Both the position numbers and the translations under genes were made by a program. The notes under the pieces were generated by a model that searched no databases, was not told the DNA's origin, and worked only from the letters and a program-made list of their open reading frames with translations. Positions 50,670 through 59,063 of a stretch of DNA of 64,000 nucleotides are shown piece by piece. Origin of the DNA: Rubellicoccus peritrichatus (GTDB lineage: Bacteria > Verrucomicrobiota > Verrucomicrobiia > Opitutales > Cerasicoccaceae); NCBI RefSeq assembly GCF_033100135.1, contig NZ_CP136920.1, positions 248,001 to 312,000 of the forward strand, in the 5' to 3' direction. Each line of letters begins with the position of its first letter. The first letter of the stretch is position 1.

Positions 50670-50820
50670 AACCAAAAACTACCCCATAAAACTCTAGCCA
50701 TAACTCTGCAACGACCTCCATGCATGTCATTGACGTTGCAATAGATTCGTTGCGTCACCACTACACCCCGCCTCCTAAAAAGAGATTGCCATCTCCGAAC
50801 AGCTGTCAAAAGCTTGATAC

Positions 50821-51693
50821 ATGCCATCACTTTTACGATCATTCATATTGATGGCAGCGTCCTTGCTGCTGTCCGTCAGTTCATTGCATGCCATCCCGCT
50901 GATGGGGGCGAACGGCAAGGAAGTCGATTTTGCCGGAGTATTAAAGGCAACGCAGACAGGGCTGGTTGTGATGATCAAACCCGGAGACGAGCCGATGGAG
51001 GTGCCGTGGGAGCGTTTTGACCTGATTTTCATCGAAGAGAATCACCCCAAGATTTATGATGCCTACAATGATATCTATCAGGGAGAAAAAGAGGTTGTCC
51101 TGAAGCTTGGCACGTTCAAAGGGTTTAAGACTTATGACGAGCTCATGGCGGAGCTCAAAAAGACAATGTCGGAGCCTTATGTGGTGCCATTGCCGTCTTC
51201 ATACGACTACTGGCTAAGCCGCTACTATGAGCGCAACCGCTCTTACGACCATGATGATTACATACGAGCCCGCCGGGAATACTATAACATGGTCCATGCC
51301 CTCTTCGACGGCTACCGGGTCCGTAGAAGTGACGGTACAACCGTGCGCTATCATTATTATAGTTACTACGGCTCCAGTTATAGTTACATTGTGGAAACTA
51401 CCGGTGAGCGGGTGCTTAGCTTTTTCTCCAATGATAAAAGCTCATTCCATGCGGCACTTGATTATATCAGCGATCATCCAGGGCTGCTGATTGGCCTGGC
51501 CGATCAACTAAAAGCCAACCACAAACAGTTTGTTGAAAACGGCCATACCAATGTCCAGACGGACTACGGGACAATTGGCTATATGCTTGAAAAAACGATT
51601 AAGAACCTCGAGCGACTGCCCAAGAGCCGCAGCTTTCCCACCGGAATGAAGCGGGACTTCGAGCGCTTCCTGCACGTGGTGAATGAGGGATAA
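50821..51693 (+). CDS. Secreted hypothetical protein
   Basis: 290 aa with a signal peptide (about 1-24, S-S-L-H-A). The start is an ATG, with about 150 bp upstream to the truncated ORF. The N-terminal part has an SHD1-like strand pair (V-V-M-I-K-P-G-D-E-P-M-E-V-P-W-E-R-F near 47-64), i.e. a short K/R-rich strand leading to V-P-W-x-x-F. A Tyr/Arg/Ser-rich middle follows (Y-H-Y-Y-S-Y-Y-G-S-S-Y-S-Y near 176-188). The C-terminal half is helical. No family is recognised. Its GC content is back to the level of the flanking chromosome, so it is outside the cassette array. Confidence 0.6.
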   Translation: MPSLLRSFILMAASLLLSVSSLHAIPLMGANGKEVDFAGVLKATQTGLVVMIKPGDEPMEVPWERFDLIFIEENHPKIYDAYNDIYQGEKEVVLKLGTFKGFKTYDELMAELKKTMSEPYVVPLPSSYDYWLSRYYERNRSYDHDDYIRARREYYNMVHALFDGYRVRRSDGTTVRYHYYSYYGSSYSYIVETTGERVLSFFSNDKSSFHAALDYISDHPGLLIGLADQLKANHKQFVENGHTNVQTDYGTIGYMLEKTIKNLERLPKSRSFPTGMKRDFERFLHVVNEG

Positions 51694-51759
51694 GGATTAC
51701 AAGAAATCTTTGATCTTGTTTCTTGCTATCCTAACCATCTGTAGCACAATTGCTAATGA

Positions 51760-52812
51760 ATGCTATTAAATCTGGTAAGCGCTGGCCGGACAAGCATGGG
51801 CTTTGTTACAAGCCTAATGGTATTATTCTCTGCCGTTGCCATGCGGGCCGAGGAGGAAATCCACAACATCCAGAACATTTTTGAGCCAACCTCAACCCCG
51901 GCTGAAGGCATTCTGGAAATCGCCTGGGTTGTGTTAACGATCTGTGCAGGCATCTTCGTTGTTGTTGCAGGATTAATGGTCTATGCCATCATCCGCTTTC
52001 GGGCAAAGAAAGACGATGATGGCTCCGAACCCGCTCAAGTTTATGGTAGCAATCAGATCGAAATGGCCTGGACGGTTATCCCGCTCCTGATTGTGCTGGT
52101 ACTGGTCTTTGTCACCGCCCGCAAGACTATCACCATCCAGAACATGCCTTTCCCTGAGGGGACACTTGAAGTGAACATCATCGGGCATCAATGGTGGTGG
52201 GAAGTCGAGTATCCGCAATATGGTTTTATAACCGCTAACGAAATTCACATTCCGGTCAGTGAAGGCGACATTAAGCGGCCCACAATCATCAATCTGGAGT
52301 CTGCTGACGTCATTCATAGCTTCTGGGTTCCCAAGCTGGGAGGCAAACGGGATGTCGTCCCCAACTATCCAAATCAAATCTGGTATGAGCCTGATGAAAC
52401 CGGTATTTACCTGGGCAACTGCGCTGAGTTCTGTGGCACACAGCACGCCAACATGCAGATCCGAGTGGTCGTGCAAACCCCGGAAGACTTTGAAGCCTGG
52501 CTGAAGAACCAACAAACCCCTCCGCGCGAAGATGCCAGCGTCGCCACCGGACGGCGCATGTTTGAATCACTCGCCTGCATCAGTTGTCACGCCATTGGAG
52601 AAAAAGGTGCGAACAACGGATTTGGCCCGGACCTGACTCACCTGATGAGCCGTCAAACCATCGGCGCCGGAGTCGCGGATACCAACTACGATGACATCCA
52701 TCAGTGGTTGAAAGACCCGGACTCGCTGAAACCCGGTTGTTACATGCCCGATATGAAACTTACCGATGACCAACTCAAACACCTCACTGAGTATCTACTA
52801 ACGCTACACTAA
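51760..52812 (+). CDS. coxB: Cytochrome c oxidase subunit II with fused cytochrome c domain (caa3-type)
   Basis: 350 aa. It has an N-terminal signal or membrane segment and a second membrane helix near 57-78, then the cupredoxin domain with the CuA site: H186 in V-I-H-S-F-W-V-P, and C221, E223, C225, H229 and M232 in N-C-A-E-F-C-G-T-Q-H-A-N-M. The aromatic G-H-Q-W-W-W-E-V region is near 142-149. Residues about 258-350 are a class I cytochrome c (C-I-S-C-H at 273-277, an axial Met in C-Y-M-P-D-M). It carries electrons from the bc complex to CuA at the periplasmic face. The first gene of the oxidase operon. Confidence 0.93.
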   Translation: MLLNLVSAGRTSMGFVTSLMVLFSAVAMRAEEEIHNIQNIFEPTSTPAEGILEIAWVVLTICAGIFVVVAGLMVYAIIRFRAKKDDDGSEPAQVYGSNQIEMAWTVIPLLIVLVLVFVTARKTITIQNMPFPEGTLEVNIIGHQWWWEVEYPQYGFITANEIHIPVSEGDIKRPTIINLESADVIHSFWVPKLGGKRDVVPNYPNQIWYEPDETGIYLGNCAEFCGTQHANMQIRVVVQTPEDFEAWLKNQQTPPREDASVATGRRMFESLACISCHAIGEKGANNGFGPDLTHLMSRQTIGAGVADTNYDDIHQWLKDPDSLKPGCYMPDMKLTDDQLKHLTEYLLTLH

Positions 52813-52822
52813 CCTCTAAGCA

Positions 52823-54520
52823 ATGCCACCCAACGAAAGTGACGCAGCCCTTTCTTCCCCGATGGAAACTCCGGATTCCATCCAACTGGAAGCAGTCAAG
52901 CGCAGCAAAGGATTGGAGTGGCTGATGACGGTCGATCACAAGCGACTCGGCGTCATGTATATCTGCTCTGGGCTGTTCTTCTTTGTCGTGGCCGGGATCA
53001 TGGCGTCCCTGATTCGTATCCAGTTGGCAGTGCCACAGAATGATTTTCTTCCACCGGATACATTCAACCGCATGTTTACCATGCATGGCACGAGTATGGT
53101 GTTTCTCGTTGGTATGCCGATCATAGCCGGAATGGCAAACTTCCTTGTCCCGCTGATGGTTGGAACACGGGACATGGCCTTGCCAAGACTCAACGCCTTC
53201 GGCTTTTGGATCTTTCTCTTCGGTGGCTGCCTACTCTATTATAGTTACATTGGCGGACCCGGGCTCTACGGTGCTGGGAGTGCACCGGATGTAGGTTGGT
53301 TCGCTTATGCTCCGCTGACCAGCAAGGCTTTCTCACGCGGCCATACAGTCGACTACTGGGCATTGAGTTTGATTCTGACCGGGATTGGAAGTCTGGCGAC
53401 TGCCGCCAACATCATCGTCACCGTTTTCTGCCTGCGCTGCAAAGGCATGACAATGTTCCGCCTACCGTTGTTTGTCTGGATGATGCTGGTCACGGCCTTC
53501 CTCATGGTTCTTGCGCTCCCCCCACTCAGTGCTGCGCAAATCATGCTATTGCTCGACCGTTTCCTCGGCGCTGGATTCTTTGACACACAGGAAGGCGGCT
53601 CAGCGGTGATCTGGCAGCACTTCTTCTGGATATTCGGCCACCCGGAAGTTTATATCCTGATCATGCCGGGCTTTGCGGTTGCTTCGGAAGTCATTCCGGT
53701 GTTTTCGCGCAAGCCGATCTTTGGTTATCCTGTAATGGTTGCCGCCTCGATCATGATCACCTTTATCAGTCTTGGTGTCTGGGCGCACCATATGTTCACC
53801 GTCGGCATGACCTCGGTGGCCAACGTATTCTTCGCCACTTCGACGCTCTTGATTGCGATTCCCACCGGGATCAAGATCTTCAATTGGCTAGGAACCATGT
53901 GGGGCGGTAAAATACGCTTCGCCACGCCGATGCTCTTTTGCATGGGCTTCCTCTTCCAGTTCCTCGCCTCAGGGTTAACCGGTGTCATGCTCGCAATCGT
54001 CCCCTTCGACTGGCAACTGAGTGACTCCTACTTCGTTGTCGCACACTTTCACTACGTGCTGGTCGGCGGGTTGCTCTTCACCATCTTTGCCGCAATCTAT
54101 TATTGGTATCCCAAAGTCACCGGACGCATGTTGAGCGAGAAGATCGGCAAGATGCATTTCTGGATATTTGTCCTTGGCTTCAACATGACCTTTGGCGTCC
54201 AACACATCCTGGGAATCCTCGGAATGCCCAGACGCATTTATACTTACGACACCGATCGTGGTTGGGACTTGTGGAACATGATTTCCTCGATAGGTGTGAT
54301 TTTTCAAGGCATCGCGATTCTGCTCTTTATTTATAACATTCTGAGCTCACTTCGCAAAGGCAAGGAAGCTGGTCCTGACCCATGGGATGCCTGGACCTTG
54401 GAGTGGGCCACCTCTTCACCGCCACCCTCTTATAACTTTGCCAAACTCCCTGAAGTGAAGAGCCGTCGTCCGCTTTGGGATGAAAAGCACCCTGATGACC
54501 CCGACTGGAGGCATGAGTAA
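52823..54520 (+). CDS. coxA: Cytochrome c oxidase subunit I
   Basis: 565 aa with 12 membrane helices. It is the heme-copper catalytic subunit and a proton pump. Signature sites are H-P-E-V-Y (about 272-276, the CuB His and the His-Tyr crosslink Tyr), W-A-H-H-M-F (about 321-326, the other CuB His pair), and H-F-H-Y-V-L-V-G-G (about 409-417, the heme a and a3 ligands). The first heme a ligand is in F-T-M-H-G-T (about 87-92). The sequence belongs to the A-type oxidases. It starts 10 bp after coxB. A dispersed palindrome separates it from coxC. Confidence 0.95.
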   Translation: MPPNESDAALSSPMETPDSIQLEAVKRSKGLEWLMTVDHKRLGVMYICSGLFFFVVAGIMASLIRIQLAVPQNDFLPPDTFNRMFTMHGTSMVFLVGMPIIAGMANFLVPLMVGTRDMALPRLNAFGFWIFLFGGCLLYYSYIGGPGLYGAGSAPDVGWFAYAPLTSKAFSRGHTVDYWALSLILTGIGSLATAANIIVTVFCLRCKGMTMFRLPLFVWMMLVTAFLMVLALPPLSAAQIMLLLDRFLGAGFFDTQEGGSAVIWQHFFWIFGHPEVYILIMPGFAVASEVIPVFSRKPIFGYPVMVAASIMITFISLGVWAHHMFTVGMTSVANVFFATSTLLIAIPTGIKIFNWLGTMWGGKIRFATPMLFCMGFLFQFLASGLTGVMLAIVPFDWQLSDSYFVVAHFHYVLVGGLLFTIFAAIYYWYPKVTGRMLSEKIGKMHFWIFVLGFNMTFGVQHILGILGMPRRIYTYDTDRGWDLWNMISSIGVIFQGIAILLFIYNILSSLRKGKEAGPDPWDAWTLEWATSSPPPSYNFAKLPEVKSRRPLWDEKHPDDPDWRHE

Positions 54521-54534
54521 AATGGAAGTAACCA

Positions 54535-54655
54535 TAAGCAAGTCACAAAGAACACAAAGCATACACAAAGGACACGAAGCAACGACACAGCTTCCATCTC
54601 TTAGTGAGCTTCGTACCTCCTTTGTGGCCTTTGTAGCCCGAAAAATAGTAGATAA
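54535..54655. repeat. Dispersed palindrome ('cacaaaggacacgaag') inside the cox operon
   Basis: Between coxA and coxC lies CACAAAGAACACAAAGCATACACAAAGGACACGAAGC..., followed by an imperfect complement, GAGCTTCGTACCTCCTTTGT..., at about 54605-54640. The family words are the same as in the 55288-55385 element, but the pairing is weaker and the loop longer. Confidence 0.6.
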
Positions 54656-54658
54656 ACG

Positions 54659-55255
54659 ATGAGCAATTCCAACACAGCTACAGCAGAATCCCAGCAGGAA
54701 TGGAAGTTACCTTCTGCTCCGAAAGTTGGGATGATTTGCCTGATCGTGATGGAGACGGCGCTCTTCACGATCTTCGTCGTGGCATATCTGTATTACATTG
54801 GAAAGAGCTTGAATGGGCCATTTCCCAAGGACTTACTCGAAGCGCCAATCATCGCCTCGATATGTCTGCTTTCGAGCAGTGGAACCGTCATTATGGCCGA
54901 GCGTGCTTTCAAGCGCAAAGACAAGGCAAAGTTCCGTTTGTTCTGGGGAATCACCTGGCTGCTTGGAGCAACGTTCATTGCATTGACTGCGGTGGAATGG
55001 AAAGGGCTTCTCGAAAATGGGCTGGCAATCGACACCAACCTCTTTGGTTCTACTTACTATCCACTGGTTGGTCTACATGCCACACATGTCATCATCGGCC
55101 TGTTTCTCCTAGCCTTGATATTCATTCTTTCGATTACCAATCACCTGCCTTTTGAACATGTCATCCCCATGGAAATGATTTCCTGGTACTGGCACTTCGT
55201 CGACGCCATCTGGATCGTCGTCTTCACCGTCGTTTACATCATCGGGGTTTATTGA
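54659..55255 (+). CDS. coxC: Cytochrome c oxidase subunit III
   Basis: 198 aa with five membrane segments. It is the short (COX3/CyoC-type) form that supports the catalytic subunit. Visible are K-V-G-M-I-C-L-I-V-M-E-T-A-L-F near 22-36, the family's acidic helix, then L-L-G-A-T-F-I-A-L-T-A-V-E-W near 101-114, G-L-H-A-T-H-V-I-I-G near 137-146, and a final W-Y-W-H-F-V-D-A-I-W-I-V-V-F near 175-188. It has the expected position after coxA, with about 140 bp in between because of the repeat. Confidence 0.88.
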   Translation: MSNSNTATAESQQEWKLPSAPKVGMICLIVMETALFTIFVVAYLYYIGKSLNGPFPKDLLEAPIIASICLLSSSGTVIMAERAFKRKDKAKFRLFWGITWLLGATFIALTAVEWKGLLENGLAIDTNLFGSTYYPLVGLHATHVIIGLFLLALIFILSITNHLPFEHVIPMEMISWYWHFVDAIWIVVFTVVYIIGVY

Positions 55256-55287
55256 AGAAAACTCATTACAGAAATACAGCTATGATT

Positions 55288-55385
55288 TTGGTCACAAAGG
55301 ACACGAAGGAGGCACAAAGAGCGCTAAGCTTAAGAAGCAGTTTACTTTGTGTTCTTTGTGCCTCCTTCGTGTCCTTTGTGACCAA
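55288..55385. repeat. 32-bp perfect inverted repeat inside the respiratory operon
   Basis: The arms 55288-55319 and 55354-55385 (TTGGTCACAAAGGACACGAA... and its exact complement) pair over 32 bp with a 34-nt loop that itself has a GCTTAAG core. It sits between coxC and the next membrane protein gene, 15 bp before its ATG. There is no T-run, so it is a strong mRNA hairpin rather than a textbook terminator. Confidence 0.85.
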
Positions 55386-55399
55386 ATAATACTTCCAAC

Positions 55400-56230
55400 A
55401 TGTCTGAGAAACACCGCATAGAGCTTCCCGCACCGACCTACTGGCCAATGATTACGGCCTTGGGGGTTACTCTTTTGCTCGCAGGTTTTGTCACGCACTG
55501 GTTTTTCAGCTTTGTCGGTCTGGTGCTCGGCGTTCGTGGCGCAATCGGATGGGTCTTTGATGTATTTCCAACGGCGAAGCTTGAAATAGAGGAAGTCGAA
55601 ATTGCCGAGGGGACTGGCCTCCCTGTAGTCACCACTGCGCGTAAAGTGTCACACTTAAGCCAAGGCGTTGGCGGACACCGTGTTCGCTTCCCCGAGAAAG
55701 TGCATCCGATGCGGGCGGGCATCAAAGGTGGCTTGCTTGGTGGTGCCGTCATGGCTGTCATGGCAATGGCTTACGGATTTATCGCCGAAGGCAGTCTTTG
55801 GTGGCCAGTCAATCTCCTCGCCGCCATCGCCCTACCCTCCCTCCAGGATGCCAGCGTCGAAACACTAAAGCAGTTCTCCGCCCTTGGCCTCTTGATCGGA
55901 ACCATCGCTCATGTTTTGACCTCGTGTTTTGTTGGCCTCCTCCTAGCCGCGGCGCTGCCGATGTTTCCGCGTTATGCTTTTGTTTGGGCAGGACTGCTCA
56001 GTCCGATGTTCTGGAGTGCCCTTTTTTATGCTTCGGTTGAGTTCATCGACCCTGCCATGGCCAAATACGTCAGCTGGCCATGGTTTATTGCCTGCCAGTT
56101 CAGTTTCGCACTCGTCGCAGGTTATTACATTAAAAAGTCCGAGAAGATCGAAACCCTACAAACTTATCCGATTGCGGATCGAGCAGGTCTTGAACATGCG
56201 CCACCTCCGGAAGACAAGTCTGATGATTAA
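55400..56230 (+). CDS. Membrane protein of the oxidase operon (subunit IV-like N-terminus)
   Basis: 276 aa. The N-terminal segment P-A-P-T-Y-W-P-M-I-T-A-L-G-V-T-L-L-L-A-G (about 10-29) and the second helix ending G-W-V-F-D-V-F-P look like the small subunit IV found in some actinobacterial and related caa3 oxidases. The part from about 95 to 240 has five or so further helices and is not recognised. The tail is hydrophilic. It has the right position for an oxidase-associated protein. The gene overlaps the next by 8 bp. Confidence 0.55.
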   Translation: MSEKHRIELPAPTYWPMITALGVTLLLAGFVTHWFFSFVGLVLGVRGAIGWVFDVFPTAKLEIEEVEIAEGTGLPVVTTARKVSHLSQGVGGHRVRFPEKVHPMRAGIKGGLLGGAVMAVMAMAYGFIAEGSLWWPVNLLAAIALPSLQDASVETLKQFSALGLLIGTIAHVLTSCFVGLLLAAALPMFPRYAFVWAGLLSPMFWSALFYASVEFIDPAMAKYVSWPWFIACQFSFALVAGYYIKKSEKIETLQTYPIADRAGLEHAPPPEDKSDD

Positions 56231-56957
56231 TCCTATGCGTTTGCCCCAGATAACACTATTCAGCCTGATTGTCCTGATACTATCCGGCTGTGACTGGATG
56301 CCGGGCAAGCCAAAGCGTGCCGATGAATACATACGGCCCGAGAACATAACAGACTTCGCAACTTTGTACAATACCAACTGCGCGTCCTGTCATTCACTGG
56401 ATAGCAAAACACTCGCCGCCGCACGCCCATTGAACGATCCTGTCTATGTCGCCTTCGCTGGTAAGGACATGATCAAAAAGATAACGTCTGAAGGAGTCGA
56501 TGGCACCACCATGCCCGCAGCTTTGGATAGCAAAGGAGGTAACCTGACCGAGAAGCAGATTGATATCATTGTTGATGGCATCATCAAAAGTGCGGGACGA
56601 TTGCCGGACGAAAAAGCAAAGATACCACCGTACTCTGCGCCACTAGGAGACGCAAAAGCCGGGCTGAAAGTCTACACCGAATTCTGCGCCAGTTGTCATG
56701 GTAAGGATGGCAACGGCGGAACCCTGGCAGGTTCAATTATCAATAGCGATTACCTTGCACTGGTCAGTGACCAAACTCTACGCACCACTATCGTTGCGGG
56801 GCGAACTGATTTAGGCATGCCGGACTGGCAGCGCCTGCATCAATCCAAGCACATGAGCAATTCAGATATTGCTGATGTCGTTGCCTGGATCGCCTCGCAC
56901 CGTACCGAAACAAACCTTCAGCTTGAACAAGAAGCCGCAACAGGAGACAAGCCATGA
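56223..56957 (+). CDS. Diheme cytochrome c lipoprotein
   Basis: 244 aa from the ATG at 56223 (overlapping the stop of the gene before by 8 bp), or the ATG at 56235. A lipoprotein signal with L-I-L-S-G-C puts the lipidated Cys at 23. Two heme c sites are seen: N-C-A-S-C-H (53-57) and F-C-A-S-C-H-G-K-D-G (155-159), with Met candidates in T-T-M-P-A-A and D-L-G-M-P-D-W. It takes electrons on the periplasmic face, between bc complex and oxidase. In this operon it probably replaces cytochrome c1. The next gene overlaps by 4 bp. Confidence 0.88.
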   Translation: MINPMRLPQITLFSLIVLILSGCDWMPGKPKRADEYIRPENITDFATLYNTNCASCHSLDSKTLAAARPLNDPVYVAFAGKDMIKKITSEGVDGTTMPAALDSKGGNLTEKQIDIIVDGIIKSAGRLPDEKAKIPPYSAPLGDAKAGLKVYTEFCASCHGKDGNGGTLAGSIINSDYLALVSDQTLRTTIVAGRTDLGMPDWQRLHQSKHMSNSDIADVVAWIASHRTETNLQLEQEAATGDKP

Positions 56958-57565
56958 GTGACGAATGTCCACACAAACCTTCCGAAGAAAAGACTCCGTC
57001 TGCTGATAATGGCGCACCACCGGGCTCGCATCCCTGCTGTTGTGGCGGTGGCGGTGGAGCAAAGAAAAAACCGATGAGCCCGGAGCGGAGGAACTTCATG
57101 CTTAAGTTCGGCATGGGCCTCAATGTCGCCGCAGGTGCCATGATTGGCATTCCCATTATCGGTTATCTTTTTTCAGCGTTTAAAAAAGAGAGCCCGCAAG
57201 TCTGGATATCACTGGGAGCGGTTGATCAGTTTGAGGTCGGTAAAATAAAGATGGCAACCTATGTAAACCCTGGAGCCAAACCATGGGATGGAAAAAGCAG
57301 CGACATCCCCTGCTGGGTCCGGCGCAAAAGCAAAACCGAGTTCCAAATCTTTGCGATCAACTGCACACACTTGGGCTGCCCTGTCCGTTGGTTTGAAGAG
57401 TCAAAGCTCTTCCTCTGCCCCTGCCATGGTGGCGCTTATTATGAAAATGGTGACCATGCAGCAGGACCACCACCACGCGGACTTTACGAATACGAAAACC
57501 GCATCGTGAAGAACGAGCTCCAAGTCAAAGGTGGACAAATCCCAACCCTTTCACAACCAGTCTGA
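56954..57565 (+). CDS. Rieske iron-sulfur protein of a bc complex
   Basis: 203 aa. A short cytoplasmic part has a cysteine/glycine-rich stretch (H-P-C-C-C-G-G-G-G-G near 26-35). A twin-arginine-like R-R-N-F sits before the single membrane helix (about 52-73), and the Rieske domain lies outside. The 2Fe-2S ligands are C137 and H139 (C-T-H-L-G-C) and C155 and H158 (C-P-C-H-G-G). C142 and C157 form the usual disulfide. It moves electrons from quinol to cytochrome c. The next gene, cytochrome b, overlaps by 1 nt. The N-terminal Cys/Gly cluster is uncommon. Confidence 0.9.
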   Translation: MSDECPHKPSEEKTPSADNGAPPGSHPCCCGGGGGAKKKPMSPERRNFMLKFGMGLNVAAGAMIGIPIIGYLFSAFKKESPQVWISLGAVDQFEVGKIKMATYVNPGAKPWDGKSSDIPCWVRRKSKTEFQIFAINCTHLGCPVRWFEESKLFLCPCHGGAYYENGDHAAGPPPRGLYEYENRIVKNELQVKGGQIPTLSQPV

Positions 57566-59043
57566 TGAATTCCAAACTTCGCGATATCGCCCTCTGGTTT
57601 GACGATCGACTCCAGATTTCCAAAGTCTGGAATGCGACCGCTGGGCATCACATCCCGAAGTCTTCCGCGAGCTGGTTCTATGTCTTTGGCAGCGCGACTA
57701 TGATCTGTTTCATGATTCAGGTGCTGACCGGTATCTGCCTCGCCCTCATTTATCAGCCATCAGCAGAAGAAGCTTATGCAAGTCTACTTTACTTGAACTA
57801 CGAGCAACCACTGGGGTGGCTTCTGCGTGGTATCCATTATTGGGGATCCAATTTCATGGTCGCCATTATGCTGATGCACATGACTCAGGTGTTCATGTTT
57901 GGTGCCTATAAGTACCCTAGAGAACTGACTTGGGTCAGCGGTGTTATCCTGTGCCTGCTCACGCTTGGCATGGCCTTCACCGGACAGGTTATGCGCTGGG
58001 ACCAGGATGCCTACTGGGGACTCGGCATCGGTGTGGCGATCATGGGACGGGTGCCCTTTATTGGACCCGAATTAACACACATGCTCCTCGGTGGACCGAT
58101 CATTGGTGGTGAAACCTTATCGCGATTTTTCACACTGCACGTCTTCGTCATACCTGGTGGGATACTCGCACTACTCAGCTTACACCTCCGCATGGTCTTG
58201 AATAAGGGGATCAATGAATATCCCGAAGTTGGCAAGCCAGTGGTGAAAGAAACCTATGTGGAAGAATATGAAGCACAGGTTAAAAAAGATGGAACGAAGT
58301 TTTTTCCAGACGCCATTGGCAAGGATCTCGTCTTTGGTGGGATCGTCATTGGCCTGGTTGTGATGTGCGCCATTCTGTTCGGCCCCAAGGGCCCGGAGGG
58401 TATTCCCGATCCAACATTGATCGATGCTAGCCCAAGACCCGACTGGCCGTTTATGTGGATTTTTGCACTGGCTGCGCTCATGCCTCCCTACATGGAAACG
58501 GTCGTCTTACTCGTCGGTCCCGTGATCGGCATAGGACTGATGATCGCCCTGCCCTTTTACGATAATGTTGGTGAAAAGAAGTGGACCATCCGCCCTGTCA
58601 GTGTGCTTGTCGTAATCATGGCTGCATTGAGCCTGGGAACACTCACCTGGTATGGTGTCACCAGCCCTTGGTCCCCGGAAATGGAAGCCTGGAGCAGTGA
58701 ACCGACACCGAGTCATTTGCTCGAAGGACGCACTCCATTGGAGCTACAAGGCGCGATGGTTCTGCAATACAAGCAATGCCGTAACTGCCATTCGCTTGAT
58801 GGAATCGGTGGCAAACGTGGCCCCGACTTAACTGATGTTGCCGACCGTTTGACACACGATCAATTGGTTCGTCAAGTGGTCCAAGGTGGTGGCAATATGC
58901 CGGCGTATGGGCAAAACCTATCGCCTGCCGAAATTGCTGCCCTTGTGGCCTTTATGGAAACCTTGCATGCAGATGGCCGCTTACCCGCCCAACGTGCAAC
59001 GAATTTGCAAAACTCAGACCGAGTGCCTAGTTTGGAGAATTAG
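57565..59043 (+). CDS. Cytochrome b with C-terminal cytochrome c domain
   Basis: 492 aa. The N-terminal part is the four-helix heme-binding core, with His pairs H91/H105 (G-I-H-Y-W...L-M-H-M-T) and H192/H207 (T-L-H-V-F...S-L-H-L-R); 13 and 14 residues lie between them, as in b6-type proteins. A quinol-site motif P-D-W-P-F-M-W stands near 290-296, where P-E-W-Y is usual. Four further helices follow. Residues about 395-475 are a class I cytochrome c (C-R-N-C-H-S-L-D-G, G-G-x-N-M-P-A-Y). The b-c fusion, with the diheme lipoprotein, could take the role of c1. Confidence 0.88.
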   Translation: MNSKLRDIALWFDDRLQISKVWNATAGHHIPKSSASWFYVFGSATMICFMIQVLTGICLALIYQPSAEEAYASLLYLNYEQPLGWLLRGIHYWGSNFMVAIMLMHMTQVFMFGAYKYPRELTWVSGVILCLLTLGMAFTGQVMRWDQDAYWGLGIGVAIMGRVPFIGPELTHMLLGGPIIGGETLSRFFTLHVFVIPGGILALLSLHLRMVLNKGINEYPEVGKPVVKETYVEEYEAQVKKDGTKFFPDAIGKDLVFGGIVIGLVVMCAILFGPKGPEGIPDPTLIDASPRPDWPFMWIFALAALMPPYMETVVLLVGPVIGIGLMIALPFYDNVGEKKWTIRPVSVLVVIMAALSLGTLTWYGVTSPWSPEMEAWSSEPTPSHLLEGRTPLELQGAMVLQYKQCRNCHSLDGIGGKRGPDLTDVADRLTHDQLVRQVVQGGGNMPAYGQNLSPAEIAALVAFMETLHADGRLPAQRATNLQNSDRVPSLEN

Positions 59044-59063
59044 GTTATCAGGAGTCCATTGAT

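Larger units (their letters stand above)
40900..50670 (+). mobile_element. Integron-like gene-cassette array without integrase (CALIN-like)
   Basis: About 14 small genes all lie on the plus strand, are AT-rich compared with the flanks, and mostly come one per unit. They are separated by 45-160-bp spacers with imperfect palindromes. At three places the stop codon of a gene is inside an attC-type 5' box (GCCTAAC, GGATAAC, GCATAAC). Spacers end in GTTATGC, GTTATCC, GTTATAA, GTTAATT or GTTAGGT, followed within a few to about 25 bp by the next ATG. Several have the A-A-C-T-C-A-x-C-G-T-T 3' half seen in classic attC sites. The cargo (acetyltransferases, SUKH proteins, VOC, HD, unknowns) is typical of cassettes. 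No integrase is visible. The sites are called by eye, not by covariance model. Confidence 0.65.

Noticed and set aside
51973-54307. Several minus-strand ORFs of 100-180 codons over coxB and coxA
   Set aside because: Shadows of well-supported membrane and copper-binding genes; His-rich composition is the complement of Val/Met codons.
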